Part shown: piece after piece, positions 25,601-40,600 of the stretch
How positions within the stretch are numbered: position 1 is the first letter of the stretch
Layout of the letters: each line of letters begins with the position of its first letter
Assembly: GCA_964019695.1 (NCBI GenBank)
Contig: OZ026526.1
Coordinates: 11,439,754 to 11,503,753, forward strand
From: Loripinus fragilis
Taxonomy: Eukaryota > Mollusca > Bivalvia > Lucinida > Lucinidae
Direction of reading: 5' to 3'
Length of the DNA stretch: 64,000 bases
Position numbers and translations under genes: made by a program
Notes under the pieces: generated by a model
Database searches by the model: none
The model's input: the letters and a program-made list of their open reading frames with translations, nothing else
Told to the model about the DNA's origin: nothing

Positions 25601-28600
25601 ACGCAGGTTTTACTGTAGGGATAAGAAATGCGTTTAGCATAGAAAGGAAAAGTCTTTCATTCGTTTAAGATGGCAGAATTAAACACGCATGCACGCAATA
25701 ATGCCAAAACAACAACACTAACAGCAGCAACAACGACAGCAACGAGATAATAAGAGTATTGACTGAGTTGCTTTTGGTTCTAAACAACAACAACAACAAC
25801 AACAACGACGACGACGACGACAACAACAACAACAACAGCAAAGTAGGAAAGACAATAAACTAATACTATGTGACATAAAGGATCTTACATGGGTGTTCCT
25901 CTTGTTTCAGATATAGAGGATCTTTCAGATGTTGTTACAGATAAAGGATTATTTTTGCCCAGATATTCAGCTCAGAAACCAAAATTGTAATATTTATTTG
26001 TAAACTTTGTTTACAGACAGCAAAGAGGGTATATAAAATCAAAGAACGGTATATGAACATGTAAACATTTTGTTCAATCAAGTATATGAATAGGTCATTT
26101 TTTCGAAGACCAAGTATATACTTGGGGTAGGTTTTAAAAACCCGTACCAAAATTACCCCACGTTACCCCCCCCCCCGAGTTTCAGACTCATACAGCTGGC
26201 ACTGTAATCAATAAAGGCAGCTTTCTTCCCACATAAATTCACTAAAAGGGATTGGAAACCCATTAATCAGGGACATTAGGAAATAATCACCTTACTGTCA
26301 GATCCTATCTATGATATTGTACTTCTATAATAGTGATTGTCCAAAACGGTCAAGCAGGGACATACTTTAATGAGACCCCCCCCCACCCCCCCAGGGAGTC
26401 TGTGGTCCCTTGATCCCTAAAATAATGCATTGATCTCCCCAAATCCCTAACTGAGAGAACCTCAGCTCCCTTAAAATATTTACCTTTGATCCCGAAATCT
26501 TTAGAAATAATTCAGCTTCTCCCAAAATCCCCCAAAATACCAGCCCATTCTCCATAGAATATACTTTTCTTTCCATAGGATTTTCAATTCACATACTTAA
26601 AAACTATGAAGCTATACACAAGCGAATGACTTAAAAATATTCACTTAATATTTTACGTAATACACGTAATGGTAGGGCTTAGCCACGGTATACATTATAT
26701 ATAAGTAATAGATAAAGGATACTTTTCCGAGGCTTTCTTGTTTAAACCGCGAGGTGGGCGTAGCCCACCGAGGGGTTTAAACAGAAAGCCGAGGAAAAAT
26801 CTTTTATTTAGCTTGTAGTATGGCGTAGGCGCAAATAAACACGTGTTACTGACACCTGACGAAATTTACATTCGCTCCTCCCAGCATCCGGCCTAAGCTG
26901 TCAATTATATTACATTTACCTACGGGTTAATTTGTCGCTATTCAGGAAGTTCCCGCCTACATCGCTGTTTAACTAAAATTGGAAGTTAGAGTACGGTTTT
27001 AAGCTCCTCCTTCGTCGTTATTCTAGGGTGTCTGATTTAAACATCAGCAAAGATCAAAGAAAAAAGCATCGGCCATACTACAATTATTTTAATGAAATGC
27101 AAGTGGAAGCGTTGTTGCTCAGAGGTAGAGTGCTTGACTCGAGACCGATGGGCCGCGGGTTCGAGCCTCACCGGCGTCACTGCGTTGTGGTTTGTGGTCC
27201 TTGAGCAAGACACATTTATCCTAGCTTAGTACTGGTTCAACCCAGGAAGACCCGTCCCTGTTTAACTGAAAGATTGTTGATGGGGCGTAAAGAATCAAAT
27301 CAAACAAGCAAAATGAAATGCATGATATAGTGCGACCAGCTAACAGAGACTGGGCGTGTCAGACAGAGAGCTGTCATACACTGTCAAATAAGACTAGTCT
27401 ACAGTAAATCGGATGTAATAGCCTATATACGCTTTACTCGTGCAACCAACTGTGCAGACGACAAGGGTGACCAACTTTATACGTTAGCATGCCTGGTAAA
27501 CGTTTATCTTTAGTAGGCTGCTGGGGACCTGCTGCATTTCATCTTCGGGGTTGGATATGTGTGAAAGTTTTGGGGGAGGGTAGGTTTGCGTTTTCTTCAA
27601 ATTCTGTCTGTATGGCAAAACGGGTTTGATTTTTAAGCCTGATACATTTTAATAAATCACCAAATAGAATTCAGCGGGACAATGGTTAAGTATCTGGATC
27701 ATGAGAAAATGGCATACAACTTGAGATTTGGTCTTAGCGCATATCGGAAAAGCCTCTAATAATCGCTCATTCTGGCGTGTCCAGAGAGACTAGATGTCTA
27801 AAAGTTGTTTGGAGTCTTCTTCAACTTGCATACTTTGTTTTTGCGAGTAGCGAAAGCCCTGGCGAGGTCATGCGTACATGCAGGCTCGTCTGAGCCTTCG
27901 ACACCCGCAGATGTAACATGGACGTTATATTGTTAAAATTTCGAAACATTGTCAGAGCGCATATATCTAGATGTCATACCCTTTTCTCAGGATAGGCTCA
28001 AAGCTACTACAGGTATATACAGAGGCAAGTTCAATAATGCGAGCGCTCTCGGGCGCTCGTTTTACTGGTGTCAGGCTTTACACATTATGAATAAAGATAG
28101 GTACCAATCAACGAGCGCTCGGCGAGCACTCGCATTATTGAACTCGCCTCTGGTATACAGCTGTAATAGCGTTTCACAGGTGAATACACTCTGTCTTACC
28201 TATTTTTATATGGAAATGTCCATGGGTGTGTCTTTGCTAAGAACCGCCCAGTCTCTCTTAACTGGACGGACTATATATAGCTCAAAGTATGAGGCCTTCC
28301 TTAGAATTCAGTTGCTGTTCCTGGTAGAGTAGGTATGTAGGAGGGCTCTCCAGATTTCATTTTTATTAGGGACAGCTAGACCATTGTTTTTCTGGTGGGG
28401 GAGGGCCTGTTTTTCCAATAGATGAAACTAGATTTTTTAGACAAAATGAAAGCATTTATTTTGTTACCATAGAAAGTGTGTTTTTTTAAATTGCTATAAT
28501 TAGGCCCTATACGTAAGTTTAACTTAGTTTCAACAAGTGAGAATATATCTGATCAACATTCATCGAAGTTTTAATAAAAATCATCTAATTACCTAGATAG

Positions 28601-31600
28601 AGAATTACATACCAGATGCGAAGGTAGCCCTGTTATGGTGTTGATTATCACTTGTGCTAGGGGTCCGGGGGCATGCTCCCTCGATTTTGTTTTTGATTTT
28701 TGATAAAAATGGTGCAATCTGGTGCATTCTGAGTGTTCCAAAGTAAGTTATTATCAACCTAAAAATCAAATTTTTTTGGATAATCAACAACCAAATTTTT
28801 GTGCCATATTTTTCTCCAAGATCAATCGAGATGCGCACTTTGGCACAAAAATAAATACATTCACATTTTACAAGGGGGTCTAGGTGGCAATAGCCCCCAG
28901 AAGCCAAAAAATGTAAATAAATGGAGGATATACGTTTCTTACATCAAATATTACCTAACAGACGCGAAGATATATCCTATAGTGGTGTGGATTCAGATTC
29001 ATGCTAGGGGGTCCGCATTTTTATTTATCAAGCGCATTCTACGTTATTATCAACCTAAAAATCAACAATTTCAAGGGTAATTTTCCACAATAGTAAAAAA
29101 TATTTGCCATATCAGTCATGAATACCAATCCAGATTAGCATGATAGCACGAAAGTAAATACATTTAGATATCCAAGGGGGGGTCTGAGGGGCTCCCTCCA
29201 GAAGCCGAAAGAATTTTCGAAAAAATTAAACAAAATATTGAATGCTTTTCCTTCAAGGTGAGATTTTTTAACTTTTTTGCAGGGCTCCCTTAATCCCCAA
29301 AACTATGAGCTTGCTCCCATAATCCCTGAAAATAAATATCAGTGCTCCCAAGCTCCCTGAAAATAAATAGCCATTCTCCCCAGATCCCCCCTGGGGGTCC
29401 CCCAGGGGGGGTACTCTCAATTTTTCTGCATACGTAGGCTCGGACCCAGCATCTACCCTTCACCCCCCCCCCCAAAAAAAAATATCAGGAATTTCAAGTA
29501 CCTCAAAAAATATTTGAAATTTTAGCACCCCAAAAAAATATCCCCATTCTGTACAATGACCTAAAATGCATAGCAACCCCTAAATATAGTCCAATTTCGC
29601 GATGACCCCAAACAAATATCCATAAAATCTTCATACCTTAAAAAATATTTATTTTTCTGAAAAAACAAAAATATTGAAATTCAAAATTTTGGACCCAAAA
29701 AAATGACCCGAGCCTACGTATGTATGAAAATATCAGAGTACCCCCCCCCCCCCCCCCCCCCCCCCCCGAGGGGCCTTTAATATACCGTTGTTTGGTTGAT
29801 TTGTCATCAAATCCGTTTTCAAATGTAGCGTTTTATTTGGACCTTTGGTACTAAATTCCCCTCAAAGGCTAATTTACCAAGCGGCTAGGTATGATCAATC
29901 TGTTATGTCAATGAGCATATGTGTAGTTTATTTTCATAAAAGCCAATACTTGTGTTAGTAATATTTGAGTTACTTCCCGTAACAGGTATGATTTCCGCGA
30001 TTAGTTATCGGCTAAATAAGACGTTACAATGCAATATACATATTCAAAAGATAAGGTTTTACTCATTCCGAAATGGCTGAACATAACAAATTATCCTTTA
30101 TTGATCTACAGTTACCTCAAAAACACGATTTGCGAAACCCGAGTTTCACATTATTTTTGAAACGATATGTGTTCTCAAACGACCAAAGTGATTCAACTGG
30201 CTCCATAGCTCAGTGGTTAGAGCGCCTGTCTAGTAAACAGGAGGTCGAGGGTTCGATCCCCTCTGGAGCCTTTTTTATTTTTACTTTTATTTATATTTTT
30301 TTTTCATTAGTCAATGTGCACTTTTATTTTTTAGTCCTCATGAATATACTAATTTAGTTTAAACAAAATATAAAAGGCACTGAAATTCATAAATCAATAA
30401 AGTGATGTCTAATATCTAAACATATTTAGAAAGGGCAAGTCGCTTAACAATGCAGCGTCTCTTTTTATATTCTTATGCTCGATCTATCAGGCTTTCCATT
30501 TTCCATTTTCTTGTCGACCTAATAGCACCCTGTCTTGACTTTAATTTTGACCTTCACGACTAACTGCTATTCACCCATAAGCCTAGCGTCCTTTGCAATA
30601 CCGGGATGCAAACAGTGCAGATCCTGATCAGACGCCGCAGAACGCGTCGTCTGATCAGGGTCTCCAATGTTTGCTTACAGAATATTTTATTAAATTTTAA
30701 ATGAAAATATAAACATACATCACACGCGGCTTTTAAATGGATTAAAGAGAATTAATTGCTTCAAGATGAATCATAATTTTCTATTGTGCGTTACTTCCCT
30801 TGCCATGGACTGGAGTAGTTGTAAAGTCAATAATTTCGAAAGAAAAAATCAGGGGGGTGGGGTACTCTCATTTGTTCTCCATACGTAGGCTTGGACCTAG
30901 CATCTACTGTGTATCCCCCAAAATATCTGGAATATCAGGCATACCCGAAAAAATATTTGAAATCTTAGCAACCCAAAAAAGTATCCCCTTTCAGTGTACA
31001 TTGACCTTAAGAAAATACCCTAAAATGCATAGAAACGACCCCTAAAACCAGTCCATTTTTGTGAAAACCCCCCAAAAATATACATAAAATTCTTCATACC
31101 CCAAAACATATTTATTTATCTGAAAACCCCCAAAATATTGAAAATTAAAATTTTGAACCTCGAAAAATGGTCCGAGCCAACATATATGAAAATATCAGAG
31201 TACCCCCCCCCCCCCCACCCCACACACACCCTGGGGAAAAAACCCATCCTTATTGTATCAGTATGGGAAAGGGTGTAGATTGGGCTGATAAAATAGTAAT
31301 GTGTCAGTATGACACAAGTCACCATTTTGGATGTAAGGGGGTGGGGGTGTATTGCGGGCGAGTTTTTTTTAATTAGAGTGGAAATCGACTTTCTTACAGA
31401 TAAGATCTCTTGACGACATATCGCTCAAATATCAAAATTTGCCGCGTACCAGTTGTGTGGGCGTAAAGCGAAGTCTCAGATCGGCCTGGACATCCTTCCC
31501 AGTTTGAAAATAGTCTTCACTGCGCGCCCAGTTGGTAACAAAGGGCACCAGCTTGCTTCATGTGGACATAAAAGACTCGTTGATGCCTAGTCTGATCTGA

Positions 31601-34600
31601 GTCTTTTGACGCACAGCCACACTATTTGTTTTTTTTTTTACAGTCGGTACTAACCTATCCGTCTTGGCTCCTTTCTACACCAGCCGTCAGCATCGTTCAC
31701 GTACGGCGTGGCCTGAGATGTGTCTGAAAAGAACAACAACATTTACTTATGGCATACTTCGGGGAAAGCACCTCGCTATTTTATCGGCAGTGGCAGATTC
31801 AGAGGGGGTTCAGTTCAATTGAACCCCCCATCCCCCCCCCCCCCCCCCCGGTTTTAAACTTCCTATGAAAATGAAATATTTTTGTCTCACTCAGTGAGAC
31901 CAAATTATTTCATTTTATGGGATATTTAAGAAAAATGAGATAAAATCAGCTAAAGCGAACCCCACATCTTTATGCAAATGAACCCCTTTCCAGAAATCCT
32001 GGGTCCGTCCATGACAGGACACACATTGAGTAAACAGGTCCGTAGTTAGTTGTTGAATAACAAAACTACATCAAATATTCAGTCTTACACTTAACGAGTC
32101 AAAAGCAGTCTGAAAATTTAATAAATCAAATCATCTACATCTAAGTTTTGTGCGTGCGAGCAGTCAGGCTCTAGTGAGATTGCGCGGACGTGTATAGGCT
32201 CGGCTGGGCATCTGGTAGCTCGCCTATGCGATAAGTACCTAAATCTAATGGCCCGGATTTTTTTTAAAATTATTGCCTGAATATACACTTAGTATAATTG
32301 TTTCAATATTACCTGCGCTGTGAGTCTGGGATCTGATGGATGTCGAATTGTCCTGGGTCATCACGGCGGCCAAGCTTTCCCTCGACGTCACATCTGGCTT
32401 AACCTAAAACACATTATAATATAAACCAGATTATAAAACATCGAAAAAATGCGGTGATAGATCTAGGCTATTTGAAAATTATCGTCATTTGATTTTGTCT
32501 TATTAGTTTCCACATTATTAGTTGGTGTCATTCTATTTATATTGTCAAACTGATTTGACCACCCGTTTTAAGATAACTTAAGGGACTGACAAGCTCCAAC
32601 AAATTGGCAAATGCGACGAATCGATCCGACTTGTGGTATTGACGTCAACATTTGGATCAGCATGGTATTACTAGGCGTCATTTGTTTGTTTGTGATGTTG
32701 ATGTTACCGTCATAGTCGACTTTTTTCCAGTCATGTCAGGATTGTTGAACCAGTACTGAACAACGCAAAAATGCCTTGTTCAAGGGCATAACAAAGTGAC
32801 TACGAAGAGTCTCAAACTAGCATCCAACAGAGCTAATGCCATCCACAGTGTTAGGTCAGGTATGAGAGATGTCCCAGTTTCTATCAACCCTTCATTCAAA
32901 ACAGGTTAAAGTCGTTTTAAATATATTTTAAAGCCAAATCTTCACGCTAGATAAGTCTTATTTGGGTATTGTTCAGTTTGTGGGAATAGCCCAGCTTGTG
33001 AGTCTCGTGTTTCTGGAATTTGAGCCGCGACATGTGATTTCCAGCAATGTGGTATTTTGAGACGAGCCTGTACAGCCTCCTTTAAAGCTTTGACACTACA
33101 AATTCAATTCGGTCAGTAGCTCAACAGTCATAGAATATTCAAGCGACCAGCAAAGGCTCTGATTAGACAGCGCGTATGCGCAGGCTGGTCTGAGAATTTG
33201 CTAGTCGCACATACCACATTGTTGGAAATCTCATGCCATGGCTCATTTGTTTCTTTTAAATGGGGTTTACTTTAAACAGCTGCACATAATTATGTGACAT
33301 TGACCATCTAGTCAAAACTTGCATTGCCCCATAAACTGTAACTTCACATGAAATTTGACTCGAAAAGGGCTGACCTCTTGGCTCTCGTTTGTGATATTTA
33401 ATCAATTTGTTTTTGTCACCTTCCCATGTGGTATCCCGGGTCAGGTTTAGTATTTGATTGTATCGCCTTTCTTACATGTTTTCATTTATGCTTATGTGAA
33501 ACATGTTGATCCAGCTACAAACTGAGTGACTCATTGATCACAACCAATAGCTCAGTCGGGCCACCATCGGCCCGCCAGCGAAACGCCAATTAAATGGCGT
33601 TTCGCTGGCGGGCCGATTGTGGCTCGTTTTTAGAGATGTTTACTAGGAGCATACAGTACTAGATTACTTACATGTTTTGCCCTTTCGTTCATCAAGAGTT
33701 CTTCAAGATGTCTAATGCGGCTGCGCAGAGACTGGTTATCATCCTGCATCTGTTCCAGACACCAGTCCAAGAGGTCCACAGTGTTCTCTCTGCCCATGAT
33801 CGACGTCTCGCTCGTCTACAAGAGAGATGATATGGGTCAGTACCTGAGGTTTTGGAATAGATCGCATATATGCGCACAAAACACCTTTAACCGCCTATGC
33901 TGATGAACCCAGCTGGGCTAATTGTCTAGAATTTGGTTAGAGTCTTTACCTGCATACTTACTCTGTGTATATGAGCAGCGAAGGCTCTTGCGAGTCTGCA
34001 CAAGTAAGTAGATCTTGTCAATAACAGTACCCGAAAACACTATATGCTGGCACAATTTTTGTGTTAGTCAGAGAATTGTTAATTGAAACCCCATGATTCA
34101 TAGCTACAAACGTGTATGGCTGATTTCGAGGTGTTGCATTGTTTTTGTCTGTTTGATGGGTGGCTAATATAGAGTCATTTACATTGGTTGCAATACCTCT
34201 GCAATTACCTGTGTGTAGGGTAACTCGGCCCTACCTAGAATTTTTGTTTCAGGTTTTCTGGAAATAATATAATTTAATGCCTTTTGAAAGGCAAAATGCC
34301 TTTTAAAATGCCTAAAATTATATCACTTTCAAGAATACAAAATAAAATCATAAAAAATATGTGTTCCTATCTTCCCTAAAGTTTTCAGACCTGTTATCCG
34401 AAACACCTTTTTTTAGTTAGCCTATTCACATGTCTTATTTGATATCTTAAAGCAAGGGCAAAATTGGAAAAAAGTGTCTGCTGCAGGCTTAACCATTTCC
34501 TTCATGAATATTCATGCAAGGCTCCACCTACTATGAATAACTATATAAATAAACTTTCACGTTGGTACATAGAGCGGGGTAATACTTGAGCATGATCATA

Positions 34601-37600
34601 TCTTATCATGCTTCCAAAAGCAAACAGAGTAGACTCTGATTAGGCAGCTCTTACTAGAGCTGCCTGATCTGGGTCTGTTTTGTTTGCAAAAATGATTATA
34701 GGTGTCTCTATGAGGTAAAGGATTAAAGTGAAGATTCGCTTGTACTTCATGATTTTCTGCAAATCAAAGGATGTAACAGAACCTTCCTTGAAGTACCTTT
34801 TCGACTGCATCCATTTTGTAAGCTTTAACTTCGTCCTCTAGTTCAGCCAAGCGCCTGCTTTTGTGTGCAAACTTATCCGTCAGGTCCTGAACGAGCGTTT
34901 TTCCGATCAAGCAGTTTGTGCAGTTTCCGGAAGTGCTATTTACACCAATCATATACGACTCTGGACCAGCTGTTATTGACAGGATATCCGGATACTCGAT
35001 GGCGGGGACAAAGTTGAACCGTTGTCGTTGCGGAACTATTTCAAGGCCATCTTGCTTTGGCTCCTGAAAAACAATTGTACCCAAATTACATACTTATTGC
35101 CATCTGCTTATAACCTTTGCAAACGTCTCTGGATAATTTTCCTAATTTTTTTAACATGTTTATTTTGTGAGTAGTAGAGATCATCTTGTTTGTGCATGCT
35201 TTTTCTGTCCGGTTACGAGGGACATTTGGAAATTTCTTAGCATGGAACGGATTTACAAACCCTATCATGTTTGGTATCATTTTAAAGAGCTATCTCTCCG
35301 CTGTGTTATAGCACAAATTTCACGAGGATATTATAATGCAGACACGAAAAATATTGTTGTGAATACATGTACTGATTGTATGCTGGAAAACGCAAAATTT
35401 CAGTGGAAAATATAACATTTTACCTTTCGAAAAGTGTGCAGAGCATTAACAATAGTTCATGACCTAGGTGATTTTGTAACATTTGGAAGCGACATCATGA
35501 AAGCATTGTGTGCTGAGATGTACAGTAGCACACCCCTGACTGTATGATAGCAAAGTAGCATTTCCAAACCATTACCTTAATCTTCCAATCAACATCGTAG
35601 CACGGGACTATCTTTGGCGTCTGAGTGACAGCAACCGACCTCAATCTGTTGTCCATATATTCCTGCACGACTGGATGGACGTCAATAATGCGCAACTTTT
35701 CTGGGCATGCCTGTCCGATGTTGACGAGGGTTGTGGCGTCCCTATAAATGTTTGTGATCTTCCTCTTGCTGGACGCTTGTCGCTTGGGCACTGCGCCCGA
35801 TTCGGGTGTACTTGTTTCATCCACAATTTCGTAGGAATCATAAAACCCTGCAAAAATAAGTAATTATTTAACGTGGCAACATACGCCCAGAAAAGCAGGG
35901 TCCATCTTTATCATTTCTTTAATATTTACGTGTAGATGGATGGCTGATTTGAAAATGAGAAGACAGGCTAGCAGCTAACTATTGTATGTACTGAACTCAA
36001 TCCAGAGAATAAGACGAGATTTAGGTACATATCGCAACAGGCTCAGACCAAAAATAAGCCCTTTAGCGTCTCAGCAGTTTTTCAGCATATTCATAAGTTA
36101 CAAAATTTCAAGTGTTGGCTACCTTCGTGGCATCATATATGTGATTATGATATCCATTGTAAAAGTGGACCAAATCATGGGAAATAGCTTTACAAGAGAC
36201 CGAGACATTGCATACAACGTGGCGATACTTTATAATACCACATTCTGGATACCGGCTCATCTACAAACCTGAACAACACAGCTGCTGAAACGACGGCCCA
36301 CTGTCCGAAGAAGATGAACTGCTCTGTGCTGAAGATGAAGGACTGCCTTGGTCAAGTAGAGCCCTGCCTTTCCGGCCCTTAGACCTGTCTTTTCGAGGAG
36401 CGAAAAACAGGCGATCTATATATAGCCGTTCAAGCACTTCTTCGTCCGTTACCCGGAATGGCGCGCTCACCCCAACCACATGGTTCCCACTGGCGATGTA
36501 CAGGAAGGTGTACCTATCGTCGTCGTTAGGAGGAATCTGCAATCAGCAAAAAAGATAGATTTAACTCTTTGCATGCTGGGTATTTTTCATGCTTTTGTTG
36601 TCGTCTGCTGACTTTTTTCAAAATAAACTTTTTTCAAAAAATTCTTTCAGGAACACTATCAGAGTGCCAGAGTTGCATGTACAGGTTATGGTTATTTGAA
36701 TGTGCAAATAAAACGTCAGTGGCGGATCCAGAGGTGGTTCACGGGGTTCGCTTGAACCCCCTCCCCGTCCCCCATTTTTAAATATCCTTTGGAAATGAAA
36801 TAATTTGGTCTCAGTGATATTTAAGAAAAATGAGCGAAAATCAGCAAAGCGAATTTCCACACCTTTATAGATATGAACCCCCTCTCCAGAAATCCTTGAT
36901 CCGCCACTGAGCGTCATCAGTAGACTTTGTTTTCTTAATTCGGTATGATGGGCTGTAGCAGAATGCGGGTAATATACAGTTTATTGAATTGTTCCATTTA
37001 AATCATGGGATTAATAAACCTAGGGAGGTGAAAAATCGGATAAAGGAACTCGGGCTTACGCACTCTTTTCTCTATCGGATGTTCCACCTCCTTCTGTTTA
37101 TAAGCTCCAGATCTTAAATGGACTTTATCTTTGCCTATGGGGCATAATTTCGTCTAAATACATACCTTGTGGCTATTTGCTGGAACGACCAATCCTCTGC
37201 GTCTCGGGTTGGTGACGTCAGTTCCCTTTGGTACCCAGCTGTAGGCCACGTATTCGCCAAGGTAGTGCCAGTCTGTAGGGAAGATACCAACCCAATCCCA
37301 GGTGATCGATCTGTAGTAAAATACGATACAATAATTCCAACTCAATGTTTTTTATCGTTTTTTGAGATTTTGATTGGTCCGTTGGTAAAATTAAATGTTT
37401 TTTTACACTTCAATAAAAACCCTTGAGTATGAATATTTGATATCTGCCTTGATTTCACAGTGCTAATAACGACCTGTAAATAAAACTTCGAACACAAGTG
37501 ACAAGTACACTGTAGGGTACCATATTGTTGTGTCCGAGATAAAACATTCACCAGTTTAAATATAGTTAAACATGTTGAAAGCTCATTTGAAAACCCTAAC

Positions 37601-40600
37601 ACCATATTATGAGGCTGCATCTTCAAAGCAACAGGAGGAACTCTAAGAAATGAACCCGATGTCATGGTAATGTGACGTCACTTAACACAAACAGTTACGT
37701 CATCGAAGAGAATAAACAATGGCTACATCAACATTGAGCTACCATTTGTCATTAATTTCTTTGTCTTGTCTATTTTTGAGGGGCCGTTTTACACAGGTAT
37801 TACTGTATACCAAATGAGCCAACACATGATATTTTGGCTCTTTTAAATAAGCCAGCAGTGAAAGCTTAGACGAGCATGCCCATAAAAACAGTCTTGCTAT
37901 GGCCTTCATTGCTCACATTTTTTTGGTTTTGTTTTAGGTTTTACGTCCCAGTCAATAGCTATGGTCATGTCAAGATGGTCATTACACCTAACCACACTTT
38001 TTTCCTGGGCAAGCTTGACTAAGCGGTTAACCAGTACTTTGTGCACATACTTTCACTTGTAACCGACCGCAACCCTTATTGAATCAGCTGAAGGAAGAGA
38101 AACACCGTAGAAATTTTTCATGATCAATCCCCACAAAAGTCCGGGACCAGGCCGAGATTGAACTTGCGACCCCTGGATCTGCAGTCTGACTCGCTACCGA
38201 CTACGCTACAGGTCCAAATCACTGCTCACATACACAAGATTATGAAAGTAAACCTTCTGGATAGTTTGCAAAGTGGCATTTCTTTTTCGAAAATGAATCA
38301 CGAAAAGAGGTTAATGGACAGAACAAATGACCAGGAACGGTATTTCTGTACTTTATTTTAAAGATCTACGTGTTTTGGGTTTCCAAAATTACTTGTATAT
38401 TAACCCTCTTCCTGTTGAACCCTGATTTAACCTTGTTTGAAAACACAGTAGATCCAGATCAGCTGGCTTCTGACAAAGCCATCTGATCAGGATCCAAACT
38501 GTTTTCCACTCTGCGTTTTTTTTATTTGTTTTGTTGCTTTACGTCCCAAGTCAACAGCTATGGTCATGGCGGGAAGGTCAGTTCACCTAACCACACTTTT
38601 TCCTTGGCAAGCTTGAAGAAGCAGTTAACCAGTACTTTGAGCACATACTTTTGCTTGTAACTGACAACAACCCTTCTTGAATGATTCAGCGGAAGGGAGG
38701 AGAATGACTGTAGAAATTATTTCTTGATCAATCTCAACGAAAGTATGGGACCTGGCCGGGATCGAACTCGCGACCCCTGGATCAGCAGTCAGATTGGCAT
38801 CTGTTGCCAGACACTACCGACTGCGCTACGCAGCCCGGTCACTCTGCTTGTAAATACATTTTTACAACTAGAATGCTGCATGTTAAAAGAATACAAATTG
38901 TGGAAGAAAGTAGTAAGTAAAAATATTCAGCATGACAAGGGATAAATGAGGCAGCTCAGGAGATTTTAAAGCTTAACCCATAAAGTGCCACCTATAATTT
39001 GCAGCAGACCACAATTTCTAATTTTGTTGCTTTTTAAAAAACAAGTAGCCCAATGGGCAACGATCGCTCACCTGAGAGCCAGCATAATGTTGAGACACCA
39101 TAATTTACGATGCTCAAAGGCAGACAGTGTTCAATGTAGGAAATTTTAAATGGGACCATTTTCATTCAATTTCAGATGAAAATAAAACACTGTCCAATAT
39201 TTCCCCATTCACATAAATGTAAAGATGGCCCAGTCTGTGGGGATTTTTTCAGACGCTCAAGGGCAGGTAACTCATAAGTCCCTGATTGAATCCTGCCCAA
39301 TTTTGAACCCATTTGAGATTTTATGGCTGTCCTTGTTGCCTGCAAGAATGAAGAAGATCCAATCAAAAATGAAGGCCCTAGAGTGGTCACAACATTATTC
39401 ATTCATTTTTCACACGCTCAAGGGCAGCTAACTCCTAAGTCAGTGATGGAATCTTGCCTAAATTCAAATCCATCCAAGCTTTTATGGCTGACCTTGTTAC
39501 CTGCAAGAATGGAGAAGACCCATTGGAAAATGAAGGTACTAGAGTGGTCACAAGGTTTCTCCCATTATAAGTCTATGGGGATTTTTCCCAATGCTCAAGG
39601 GCAGCTAACTCATAAGTCCTTCGTCGGATACTGCCCAATTTGGAACCCATCCGAGATTTTATGGATGTCCTTGTTGCCTGCAATAATGAAGAAGATCCAA
39701 TTAAAAATGAAGGCGCTAGAGTGGTCACAACACTATTCATTGATTTTTCACACCTTCAAGGGCAGCTTACTCCAAAGTCAGTGATGGAATCTTGCCAAAA
39801 TTCAAACCCATCCAAGCTTTTATGGCTGACCTTGTTACCTGCAAGAATGAAGAAGATCCATTGGAAAATGAAGGTACTAGAGTGGTCACAAAGTATCTCG
39901 CATTATAAGTCTATGGGGATTTTTCCCAACGCTCAAGGGCAGCTAACTCACTTAATCTAAATGCTCTTCAATGAGCCCAGCAAGCTAAAGAAAACAATTC
40001 CAAACTAAATGGAGTTGTTTTTGAGCTCATACTTATATACTCGCTCCAAATAGAGTGCAATTTTAATCATTATCTAGCATAACAAAGTTTTGAACTAACA
40101 TAGTTTTCAAGATGGCTGCCCCATCTTTCATAGACAGCGGTTACGAACTATTTTCTTTCAGTGGGCTTTTTAATTTGAAATGTTGCCAACAAACTCTAAA
40201 AATGTACTGTTTTGTTCCAAAGTTGGAATTATAAGGAATGAAATTTAATTTTTTGTTTTTTATCGATGTGTAAACTCCGGCGAATCACTCACAAATTTAA
40301 CATAAAGCCCTTTGGGCTTTATTCAATTTGTGAGTGATACGCCGGAGTTTACACATCGATAAAAAACAAAAAATAAAATTTCATTCCTATAGAAAATCCC
40401 CAATAAATATTTAGAGCTGAGCAACCTTTAAAATAAACAAAATTGCAAATAAAAAGGTCTTAACATACAAGAGAGCCAAGAGGCTAGCCCTTTCCCAGCA
40501 GGTGACGACAAGGCTTCAATGAACAGACAAGAAAGCATGACAAGCATGAAACATACAAAAGAAGCACCGCCTTGAAACGGTCAGTAAAAATATTTTTACT

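Noticed and set aside
27107..27186. tRNA-like cloverleaf
   Set aside because: The stems do not pair well and a SINE body and tail follow; annotated as a SINE head, not a tRNA gene.
27949..28332. 127-codon plus-strand open frame
   Set aside because: It runs across a long palindrome and has no motif; a chance frame.
28605..29080. Frames of 93-100 codons on both strands
   Set aside because: They lie in a two-unit repeat with no recognisable motif.
29742..29767. Long poly-C runs as possible assembly artefacts
   Set aside because: They recur at equivalent element ends (870, 29742, 31203), so most are probably real, although their exact lengths may be unreliable.
39323..39960. 153- and 106-codon frames with repeated protein segments
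   Set aside because: The repetition follows the tandem DNA array; there is no start context or known domain.
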